NCBI GenBank assembly: GCA_030430105.1
Contig: JAUIFW010000020.1
Span: 1 to 13,870, forward strand
From: a bacterium
GTDB lineage: Bacteria; Patescibacteria; Gracilibacteria; 1-14-2-50-48-13
Direction: 5' to 3'
Length of the DNA: 13,870 bases
The notes below the pieces were generated by a model. The model was not told where the DNA came from and ran no database searches. It was given only the letters and a program-made list of their open reading frames with translations. A program made the translations under genes and the position numbers. Shown here piece after piece: positions 1 through 5,880 of the stretch (position 1 is its first letter; the number at the start of each line of letters is the position of its first letter).

Positions 1-9
1 CACCTTCTA

Positions 10-64
10 GGCAATATCCAATGGTATCACCTTCCTTTCTATGAGTGTTACTGATCCACCCATG
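10..64 (-). repeat. Diverged copy of a gene-end/SD segment (partner at 8890-8950)
   Basis: Read on the minus strand, this stretch shares the ordered blocks CAGTAA, ATAGAAAGGA, GATACCA and ATATT/GTATT with 8950-8890. In the partner copy CAGTAA is the last codon and stop of the 157-aa hypothetical gene, and AAAGGAGG precedes a micro-ORF. Here no extended gene follows: the frames read on from the SD-like AAGGAAGG close within a few codons at a TAG. The likeness was aligned by eye with a few gaps, so homology is probable but not proven. Confidence 0.45.
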
Positions 65-91
65 CATCCCACCATATGTAGGATGCATGGG
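59..91 (-). terminator. Perfect 11-bp inverted repeat after the VWA gene
   Basis: CCCATGCATCC (59-69) and GGATGCATGGG (81-91) pair perfectly around an 11-base loop. The hairpin begins only a few bases after the TGA stop of the minus-strand VWA gene, as a transcript-end structure would. No run of T follows it on the minus strand, so it may be a processing or stability hairpin rather than an intrinsic terminator. Confidence 0.5.
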
Positions 92-95
92 GCTA

Positions 96-1346
96 TCAGA
101 TGTTCACGTATTTCCTCGCGAGTGATTTCAGGCCATGATTGGTTGCTCCTACGGAGAAGACATGAAGATCCAGACCTTTGAGATTGATATCTCGCACCTG
201 ATCCTCCCCATCCGTCACCATCACAATGTCACAGGCATGAAATCTATTCTTATCCTTGTGAATGTCCTGGACTGCCGTATCTATGGCTGCCTTGAAATTT
301 GTTCCACCTCCACTATATGCTCCCTTGTTCTTGATCCCCTTCAACACCTGCCGAGCCTCAGCAGCCGTGGTGGCTTTCTGTAGCTCCTTTGGCGAGGAGT
401 CAAAGAAGCGTATATAAATCTCTGCCTCATCCTTGAGCACCGCCTTCAATCTGTTGTACACCACACCCGCAGCCTTTTGAATCCTCCCACCACTATCCAT
501 CGACCCGCTGGAGTCCACGAGGATGTAGATCAATTGTTTTTGTTCCTCGTACTTCACGTATTCTCTTCTCTGTACTTGCTTCTCTACTGCGCGTTTCCAA
601 AATAGTTCTTCGGGCAAGGCATGTTCCCTATGTAGGATTTTTGGTAGCTCTTCGAGAGATCGGATAGACCTTGTCCTAATATGAGAGGTAGGTTCCTGTG
701 ATTTGGAAGCCCTTCGCTTTTTCTTCGTACTCATGCTCGGAAAGGTATCCAGGAGCTGAGAGACTCTAATCAACTCATACTCTGCGTGCTTCGAGAGAGC
801 CAGCACCTTATCAATGAGATGGCGCGCCCCCAAGCCTCCGCCAGCTGGCTGCGGTACGTCGAGCTCCTTCTCGTCGATTGCATCGAGTTTCTCCAGACAA
901 TCTATCTTCTCCTTTAACTCCTCTGCCACCTCCTTTCCATCCTTTTCCATGAAAATTGGGAGTGCAAAGCCATCTCCACTACCACCCGTGCCTGAGGACT
1001 GCTGCGAGAGATACTTTAGGAGAGCGGCTGCCTTCTCGATGGGGGCACCAGGGAACTGATCTAAGGTACCTTGCTCTGCCAAGCTATGGAGAAATTTCCG
1101 TACTTGCTCGTTGTATTCCAGAAGTCGTTTCCCATCCGCCTCAGGGTGTGCATCCACATGCTGCCAAACTCCTTGCTCCAACTCATCAAGACCCACAACT
1201 GCATCCACCCTATCCCTCGCTATATTCAATAAGTCTTGGAAGAAATCTGGTGCAACCGCCGGCACCTCTGCATCTCTACAGTATCGCCTGATTTCACCGG
1301 GGTGTGCTGGATGCACATGCTCCGGAAGCCTTGTTCTTGCTATCAT
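96..1346 (-). CDS. VWA-domain protein, ViaA-like partner of a MoxR ATPase
   Basis: This 416-residue protein ends in a von Willebrand factor A domain (about residues 268-416). The metal-ion-dependent adhesion site is complete: DSSGS at 278-282, the Thr of GGTNF at 349, and the Asp of VTDGED at 379. The N-terminal ~220 residues are helical and charged, followed by a basic stretch (TKKKRR). The gene starts at an ATG that overlaps the stop of the upstream ATPase gene as TAATG, which implies translational coupling. A longer GTG-initiated reading (to 1409) would overlap the ATPase gene by 64 bases and is less likely. By family knowledge, VWA proteins next to MoxR/RavA ATPases act with them as chaperone-like modules; E. 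coli ViaA-RavA is the closest analogue by architecture. The gene ends TGA-TAG, so TGA is a stop here. The true substrate is unknown. Confidence 0.85.
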   Translation of the reverse strand: MIARTRLPEHVHPAHPGEIRRYCRDAEVPAVAPDFFQDLLNIARDRVDAVVGLDELEQGVWQHVDAHPEADGKRLLEYNEQVRKFLHSLAEQGTLDQFPGAPIEKAAALLKYLSQQSSGTGGSGDGFALPIFMEKDGKEVAEELKEKIDCLEKLDAIDEKELDVPQPAGGGLGARHLIDKVLALSKHAEYELIRVSQLLDTFPSMSTKKKRRASKSQEPTSHIRTRSIRSLEELPKILHREHALPEELFWKRAVEKQVQRREYVKYEEQKQLIYILVDSSGSMDSGGRIQKAAGVVYNRLKAVLKDEAEIYIRFFDSSPKELQKATTAAEARQVLKGIKNKGAYSGGGTNFKAAIDTAVQDIHKDKNRFHACDIVMVTDGEDQVRDINLKGLDLHVFSVGATNHGLKSLARKYVNI

Positions 1347-2506
1347 TAGAATGAGTGTAAAATATTGTCTCTGGTGCGCTCCGCGTCTTCTATCATCTTC
1401 CTCTTCCACTCCGCATGCTGTTCAAGCACCTCCATGTTCTTGAGAAGTTGTACGAGGCTCTTTAATTGTCGAATCTGCTTCACTTCATTCTCTGGAGTGC
1501 ATTCGTAGCGTGGCCTTTGCTTGCGCTCCTGAATCTCAACGATTTCTGAGGCATAGGCTTGAAGCTTGCCCTTCTCATCCTCAAGCTTCTTGGAGAGCTC
1601 TACGGATTCAAAAAACAAATCATCAAACTCCTTTTCATCCTCTACTCCTTCACAGACAAGAAACTTGTACACCTTTAGATCCTCTTCTGTGGCGTAGTCT
1701 CTCCCATCAAGGAAGGCATTTGCTTTGATCAAGGCCGTCCCTACGCCGAGACCTGTCCTCGGACTCAAGGCCTTGATTTTTCTTGCATCCACAATGAACT
1801 GTGAGCGGAGCTTCTCAAACTCTGAGGATAGATGTACCTCGTTGACCTTCTTTCGCACCAAGACAAGATCATTTCTCGTAAGCATATCTTCCTTGTGAAG
1901 GATGCGCTTCTCCAAAGCCTGCCGCTCTGCCATTTCTAGCCATGTCTCTGGCCTCTGCAACTCCGGCGTCACGACCTCAACTTGTATAGGGAAGCGCTCT
2001 AGCGTTGCTGCCTCAGATGCACCAAGGTCAGCAATTTCCTCCGGTGACTTATTGGTCGGTGCAATGATGAGCTTGGTCTCAAGCGGTACATTTTGGGCAC
2101 CATTGAGAAGACGTTTTTCCGTGAGTGTTGCCTTCAAGGCAGCAAGCACAGCCGGTGGACTATCGAGCATCTCCTCCAATACTGCGATGTCACTTGTGAG
2201 CAGGGACCATTTGACCCGATACTTTTCCTGGCCAGACTCCTTGAGTTCCTTCATATCCAACCCTCCGAAGAGCGAGGAAATCGAGGACTCTACATGCATC
2301 TGTGTTTTCCAGATGCGCACGTTGCCAGCCATCTGACTCAGGAATGCATTGATCATTTCTGATTTACCATGTCCACCCTCTCCATGAAGAAGCACATGCC
2401 ACCCCGAACAAAGCCCGAGCTTGAGCGCTTTCGCAATTTTTTCAGAACCATAAAAGCGGTCCATTGCGTATTGCGTATCATGAATTTTATTCTTAAGCGA
2501 TGTCAT
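1346..2506 (-). CDS. MoxR/RavA-like AAA+ ATPase
   Basis: The 386-residue protein has a Walker A loop GEGGHGKS (42-49), a Walker B segment IAVLEE (107-112), a sensor-1 segment IIAPTN (147-152) and a probable arginine finger in LERF (Arg171), the order expected of MoxR-group AAA+ ATPases. The C-terminal ~85 residues are rich in Glu, Lys and Leu and look like a coiled coil, which may contact the VWA partner encoded immediately downstream (TAATG overlap). No SD precedes the ATG; a TATTAT element at 2520-2515 lies so close that a nearly leaderless transcript is possible. A terminator hairpin at 2537-2564 separates it from the genes upstream, so this pair is probably its own transcription unit. RavA-type function is inferred from the pairing, not from a specific motif. 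Confidence 0.85.
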   Translation of the reverse strand: MTSLKNKIHDTQYAMDRFYGSEKIAKALKLGLCSGWHVLLHGEGGHGKSEMINAFLSQMAGNVRIWKTQMHVESSISSLFGGLDMKELKESGQEKYRVKWSLLTSDIAVLEEMLDSPPAVLAALKATLTEKRLLNGAQNVPLETKLIIAPTNKSPEEIADLGASEAATLERFPIQVEVVTPELQRPETWLEMAERQALEKRILHKEDMLTRNDLVLVRKKVNEVHLSSEFEKLRSQFIVDARKIKALSPRTGLGVGTALIKANAFLDGRDYATEEDLKVYKFLVCEGVEDEKEFDDLFFESVELSKKLEDEKGKLQAYASEIVEIQERKQRPRYECTPENEVKQIRQLKSLVQLLKNMEVLEQHAEWKRKMIEDAERTRDNILHSF

Positions 2507-2531
2507 ATATATAGATAATAATAGTGGTGAT

Positions 2532-2564
2532 AAAAGAGCTCCCCGCGCTTTCGCGCAGGGGGCT
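2532..2564 (-). terminator. Intrinsic terminator after the 111-aa gene
   Basis: On the minus strand AGCCCCCTGCGC and GCGCGGGGAGCT form a GC-rich 12-bp stem, with one mismatch and one wobble, closed by a GAAA tetraloop. It is followed by CTTTT. It lies 8 bases after the stop of the gene ending at 2572. Confidence 0.8.
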
Positions 2565-2571
2565 TTCTAGG

Positions 2572-2907
2572 TTAGCTGAGTCTTTTTTTGACTTCCTCAA
2601 GGTCGCAGGGAGCATCGTCGAAGCAATGTTGCGTACTACACGCATGGATATGTACGCTTGTCAGCGGGCCGAAGCAATGTGGCTCACAAAAGCGTAGAGC
2701 CTCCGCATAGCTGCAGGGCATCTTTCCTGATGTGTGCGCGAGAAAGCTACATGCGTGCTCTCGCATACTTGGACCCCCATATCCACCTGATACACCTGTT
2801 ACTAGGTAACTCACAGCATTCGCAAAGGCTGCGTGGTGCTGTGCTGGTGCATCCGGGTATTGTTCTTTTCCGTGAGCCATCGCCCGTTCAAGAATTTCTG
2901 AAAACAT
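2572..2907 (-). CDS. Hypothetical Cys/His-rich small protein (111 aa)
   Basis: I do not recognise a family. The N-terminal half is Ala/Gly/His-rich without a signal peptide. The C-terminal half holds eight cysteines and several histidines (HAC, PCSY, FCEPHC, HIHACSTQHC, APCD), which suggests metal binding or disulfides. The start at 2907 has a good SD (AAGGA, 8 bases upstream), which lies inside the end of the 46-codon ORF that precedes it; the two are probably co-translated. A strong terminator follows directly. Promoter, SD, ORF and terminator together make this a credible gene despite its lack of a known domain. Confidence 0.7.
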   Translation of the reverse strand: MFSEILERAMAHGKEQYPDAPAQHHAAFANAVSYLVTGVSGGYGGPSMREHACSFLAHTSGKMPCSYAEALRFCEPHCFGPLTSVHIHACSTQHCFDDAPCDLEEVKKRLS

Positions 2908-2911
2908 ATAC

Positions 2912-3052
2912 CTATTCCTTTCTCTGTGTACGTGCGTTCAATGCGTAGTGTGTACAGAAGCAAATATGCGGCAAGACATCATCAGTGTGACAATCTCTCT
3001 TGGCACTATCAAACTCCTGCAATCCACTGCCTACTTGTTCCAAAACTCTCAT
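2912..3052 (-). CDS. Small hypothetical ORF (46 aa) leading the operon
   Basis: This 46-codon ORF runs from an ATG preceded by a purine-rich SD tract (AAAGGAAGGAAGGGAG) to a TAG only four bases before the start codon of the 111-aa gene. A TATAAT element lies upstream at 3085-3080. The product is hydrophilic with a small Cys/His cluster (C21, H22, H29, C31, C33, H35), recalling its neighbour. It could be a real small protein or a leader peptide whose translation controls the next gene, since its last codons contain that gene's SD. No homology is recognised. It is supported by context, not by conservation. Confidence 0.5.
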   Translation of the reverse strand: MRVLEQVGSGLQEFDSAKRDCHTDDVLPHICFCTHYALNARTQRKE

Positions 3053-3079
3053 ATTCTCCCTTCCTTCCTTTGTTTTTCT

Positions 3080-3085
3080 ATTATA
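3080..3085 (-). promoter_or_regulatory. -10 element (TATAAT) for the small-gene pair
   Basis: A perfect TATAAT on the minus strand lies 27 bases before the start of the 46-aa ORF, in an AT-rich stretch. The -35 region at normal spacing (near TTTAAA) is poor, so activity may need an upstream AT element or an activator. Confidence 0.45.
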
Positions 3086-3135
3086 TTTCATTATTTCATA
3101 TTTTTAAATTGTTGCAATATATTCAGATCAAGACG

Positions 3136-3167
3136 AGATGACAAGCTTTGTTGTCATCTTGGATGAC
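3136..3167. repeat. Three-part dyad with two mutually exclusive hairpins
   Basis: AGATGACAA (3136-3144) pairs perfectly with TTGTCATCT (3151-3159). The GTCATC inside that second arm can instead pair with GATGAC at 3162-3167. The middle segment can therefore join only one of two hairpins, the logic of an attenuator or of overlapping operators. No T-run follows on either strand. It lies between a terminator (3193-3216) and the small-gene promoter, so it may be an operator or a relic. Confidence 0.45.
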
Positions 3168-3192
3168 GTGGCTTTTCTCCTAGTGTTCGTAT

Positions 3193-3216
3193 AAAAAATA
3201 GCACCTTTCGGTGCTA
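3193..3216 (-). terminator. Strong intrinsic terminator of the truncated gene
   Basis: TAGCACC (3199-3205) and GGTGCTA (3210-3216) form a perfect 7-bp stem with a four-base loop. On the minus strand it is followed by six T. It starts 12 bases after the TAA of the remnant frame at 3229-3375. Confidence 0.85.
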
Positions 3217-3228
3217 CCACATGCTCGC

Positions 3229-3375
3229 TTACTTGGCGATCATGTTGCCATCAATCTTTGTATACAAAACTGATGCTTCGTTTTGTTGTAAGTTTTCCAG
3301 AACGGAGCAACTGCTGGTATAGGTCCAGGGTAAAATATCACCCAAGCCCGTGACAACAGACCAGTTCCTGCTAGA
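3229..3375 (-). pseudogene. C-terminal remnant of an unidentified gene (48 codons)
   Basis: This 48-codon open frame ends in TAA just before a strong terminator but has no ATG start near its beginning; the frame is closed upstream by a TAG inside a palindrome (3368-3382). The residues look like real protein (for example LPWTYTSSCSVLENLQ and VLYTKIDGNMIAK), with a single Cys and a mix of polar and hydrophobic residues. The simplest reading is the 3' end of a gene whose front was lost when the SulP-nrd segment arrived or when this junction rearranged. A weak TTG start at codon 11, without SD, would be the alternative. The family is not recognised. Confidence 0.45.
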
Positions 3376-3382
3376 CTAGCAG
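3368..3382. repeat. 15-bp palindrome at a gene-truncation boundary
   Basis: CTGCTAG-A-CTAGCAG is a perfect inverted repeat with a one-base centre. It contains the stop that closes the remnant frame and lies 40 bases before the SulP start, so it may mark a recombination junction or be an operator for the transporter gene. Confidence 0.5.
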
Positions 3383-3422
3383 CGCAACCGAGACATCGGC
3401 GTTTTACTATTGCCCATATCCT

Positions 3423-4943
3423 ATGACCAAACTCATCAACCTCTTTCCCAAGCTCCCCAGCATCGACTACCGCACCGAAGTGCTTGCTGGACTTACGGTG
3501 GCGCTTGCCTTGGTTCCTGAGTCTATCGCCTTTGCACTGATTGCGGGGCTCTCACCCCTCACAGGGCTATATGCGGCATTCGTACTTGGTCTTATAACGG
3601 CTCTCTTTGGTGGGCGACCTGGGATGATTAGTGGGGCTACGGGAGCGATCGCGGTCATCTATGTTATGCTTGTACAGACCCATGGGGTTGAATACATTTT
3701 CGCTACGGTAATACTCGCAGGTATATTTCAGATACTTGCCGGCTTGTTTAAGCTAGGAAAACTCATACGCCTTGTCCCCCACCCCGTGGTCTATGGCTTT
3801 GTAAACGGACTTGCCCTTATCATCTTTACGGCGCAATTGGATCAATTCAAGGACGCCTCTGGTGCCTGGCTCACAGGTGCTCCACTCTACATAGTCCTTG
3901 CTTTAGTCGCGCTCACCATGGCAATTATCTGGGGGCTCCCCAAGCTCACCAAAAAAGTACCTTCTTCTCTGGTGGCGATCTTAGCTGTCTTTGCTTTAGC
4001 GTACTTTGGTGGAATCGATACGAGAACGGTGGGTGACATTGCTTCAATACAAGGTGGATTCCCACCCTTCCATATTCCTATGGTGCCCTACAACTGGGAC
4101 ACGCTGATGCTGATTATGCCCTACGCGCTCATGGTGGCGAGCGTAGGACTTATAGAAAGCCTCCTCACACTCAACATCATCGATGAGATCACGGAGACTC
4201 GCGGAAAAGGCAACCAAGAAGCGATGGCGCAGGGAGGAGCAAATATCCTTTCTGGACTATTTTCTGGAATGGGAGGATGTGCCATGCTTGGACAGAGTAT
4301 GATCAATGTCTCCTCTGGATCTCGAGCGAGACTCTCTGGAATCGTCGCTGCTCTGACGCTTCTGCTCTTTATCATGGTAGGATCACCGGTGATTGAACAA
4401 GTACCTATGGCCGCCCTAACGGGTGTGATGATCATGGTGTCTATCGGCACCTTTGAATGGGCAAGCTTCCGCGTGCTTACCAAATTCCCCAAGTCCGACA
4501 TCTTGGTAATGGTACTCGTAACTCTTCTTACCATCTTCCTGCATAACCTTGCTTTAGCAGTGGTGATTGGTGTGATTGTTTCTGCCCTGGTATTTGCTTG
4601 GGATCATGCCTTCCGCATCCACGTGCATGGATACCTAGATGACAAGGATGTGAAACACTATGAGGTCCACGGCCCCCTCTTCTTTGGCTCCACCCTTTCC
4701 TTTACTGAACAATTTGATATCGCTCATGATCCAAAGGAAGTGATCATCGACTTTGGTAAAAGCCGTGTAGTGGATATGTCTGCTATCGAGGCGCTCAACA
4801 AGCTAACGGAGCGCTACCTCAAAGCAGGGAAAGTGCTACATATCAAACACCTCTCCTCAGATTGCCGGCGGCTTATCAAGAATGCTGATTCTGTGGTGGA
4901 TGTGAATGTGGTTGAGGATCCAGAGTACGTGGTGAAGGAGTAG
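3423..4943 (+). CDS. SulP-family inorganic anion transporter with STAS domain
   Basis: The 506-residue protein has the SulP layout: a hydrophobic N-terminal domain with about 10-12 membrane segments (residues 18-395) and a cytoplasmic STAS domain (about 405-500). The N-terminal region TEVLAGLTVALALVPESIAF (18-37) is characteristic of the family, as are GLYAAFV and the ESLLT segment near 245. The STAS domain carries VVDMSAIEAL (449-458). The family moves sulfate, bicarbonate or related anions; the substrate cannot be read from sequence, and a BicA-like bicarbonate role is one possibility. No SD precedes the ATG; a TACTAT at 3405-3410 is a weak -10 candidate. The stop lies only three bases from the stop of convergent nrdG, with no terminator between. 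Its 3' end recurs, decayed, at 8044-8308. Confidence 0.93.
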   Translation: MTKLINLFPKLPSIDYRTEVLAGLTVALALVPESIAFALIAGLSPLTGLYAAFVLGLITALFGGRPGMISGATGAIAVIYVMLVQTHGVEYIFATVILAGIFQILAGLFKLGKLIRLVPHPVVYGFVNGLALIIFTAQLDQFKDASGAWLTGAPLYIVLALVALTMAIIWGLPKLTKKVPSSLVAILAVFALAYFGGIDTRTVGDIASIQGGFPPFHIPMVPYNWDTLMLIMPYALMVASVGLIESLLTLNIIDEITETRGKGNQEAMAQGGANILSGLFSGMGGCAMLGQSMINVSSGSRARLSGIVAALTLLLFIMVGSPVIEQVPMAALTGVMIMVSIGTFEWASFRVLTKFPKSDILVMVLVTLLTIFLHNLALAVVIGVIVSALVFAWDHAFRIHVHGYLDDKDVKHYEVHGPLFFGSTLSFTEQFDIAHDPKEVIIDFGKSRVVDMSAIEALNKLTERYLKAGKVLHIKHLSSDCRRLIKNADSVVDVNVVEDPEYVVKE

Positions 4944-4946
4944 AAA

Positions 4947-5648
4947 CTACCCTCCTCGCACGACCACCTCTTCTACATAGTTGCCAACCACTTGCGATGC
5001 CATTTCAAGGTACTCCTGTGTAGTCCATGGAAGATGGCTGTATTCCATATCCAAGGTCTCTCCGCCTCGGAAGGCTTGGAGAACCCACCGTTTTGCCCCA
5101 CTTAGTTCCTTTGCCATACTTTGTAGGGTGCTGACCGTATGCAATCCTGGCAAAACGGTCGTTCGAAATTCATGAGGGACCTTGCTGTGTATCAGCTGCT
5201 CTAAACTGTTCTTTACTCTATTAGAGATCTTCTCACCTCCCAATACACCATATTGGTCAAAGGGCATTTTCAGGTCCATTGCAACAAAATCTAAAATACC
5301 TTCCTGCAGTAGTTCCCTTAGCATCTGAGGATTTGAACCATTCGTATCGAGCTTTATCTTAAACCCCATGTCATGCACCTCCCTAAGAAATTCCGGGAGT
5401 CCATGGTGCAAGGTAGGCTCTCCGCCACACATGGTTACAGCATCGAGCAGTCCTTTCCTAGACTCTAGAAACGCTATCACCGTTTGTCTCTCTATCCATG
5501 CCCCTTGTGCCAGATGCTGTGGTAGGACTAACTCTGGATTGTGACAATATCCACAGCGCATATTGCATCCTCCTGTAAAGAGGATGCAACTTAGCTGCCC
5601 AGGAAAGTCTTGGAGAGAGAAGGGCTCAAGTCCGTAAAAGTTCATCAT
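4947..5648 (-). CDS. nrdG: Anaerobic ribonucleotide reductase activase (radical SAM)
   Basis: This 233-residue radical SAM enzyme has CNMRCGYC (Cys28, 32, 35: CX3CX2C) for a 4Fe-4S cluster and CGGEPT (74-79) for SAM binding. The opening residues (GLEPFSLQDFPGQ) are typical of NrdG2-type activases. It would cleave S-adenosylmethionine and abstract hydrogen from the catalytic glycine of the reductase. Its ATG overlaps the TGA of the glycyl-radical-domain gene as ATGA, so its translation is tied to the protein carrying the glycine it modifies. There is no independent SD. The length fits NrdG2 proteins. The pyruvate formate-lyase activases are relatives, but the adjacent nrdD settles the assignment. 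Confidence 0.93.
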   Translation of the reverse strand: MMNFYGLEPFSLQDFPGQLSCILFTGGCNMRCGYCHNPELVLPQHLAQGAWIERQTVIAFLESRKGLLDAVTMCGGEPTLHHGLPEFLREVHDMGFKIKLDTNGSNPQMLRELLQEGILDFVAMDLKMPFDQYGVLGGEKISNRVKNSLEQLIHSKVPHEFRTTVLPGLHTVSTLQSMAKELSGAKRWVLQAFRGGETLDMEYSHLPWTTQEYLEMASQVVGNYVEEVVVRGG

Positions 5649-5848
5649 AGAGATGTACTATTGAGCCCGGGTATGCTACTTGCCTTCTCTTCAAATACCT
5701 CCCTAGAAAAGTACTCGGATCGTTTCGCGCAGTTGAACTGTGATACTGGACGGTGATATCCCATTACTCTTGTCCATACTTCGCACTTGGTGCGCTTGCT
5801 TTGAAGCTCCTGCAGCTCCTGTGTCCTTGTGATTGTCTGACTATTCAT
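5645..5848 (-). CDS. Stand-alone glycyl-radical domain of NrdD (67 aa)
   Basis: The product holds the C-terminal glycyl-radical motif that NrdD itself lacks: CEVWTRVMGYHRPV, with R27-V28-M29-G30-Y31, so Gly30 is the predicted radical site. Downstream residues (SQFNCAKRSEYFSREVF) match the usual tail of NrdD proteins. It starts at an ATG 32 bases after the nrdD stop, in another frame, and ends in an ATGA overlap with nrdG. A TATAAT lies just upstream (5863-5858). Two open frames, an intact motif and coupling to nrdG argue for a true split, with this domain acting in trans much as GrcA/YfiD does for pyruvate formate-lyase. However, this frame stays open upstream into the end of nrdD, so a single -1 shift or a sequencing indel could fuse the two. 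Confidence 0.85.
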   Translation of the reverse strand: MNSQTITRTQELQELQSKRTKCEVWTRVMGYHRPVSQFNCAKRSEYFSREVFEEKASSIPGLNSTSL

Positions 5849-5857
5849 AAATATATG

Positions 5858-5863
5858 ATTATA
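5858..5863 (-). promoter_or_regulatory. TATAAT before the glycyl-radical-domain gene
   Basis: A perfect TATAAT lies in the AT-rich 32-base gap between nrdD and the small gene, 9 bases before its ATG. It has no good -35 at usual spacing. If active, it would give a nearly leaderless transcript and separate control of the glycyl domain and nrdG. Confidence 0.35.
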
Positions 5864-5880
5864 ATGAAATGTTGGTAAAA

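Noticed and set aside
1347..1409. Longer VWA protein from GTG 1409
   Set aside because: It would overlap the ATPase gene by 64 bases with a basic, low-complexity extension; ATG 1346 gives a clean TAATG overlap.
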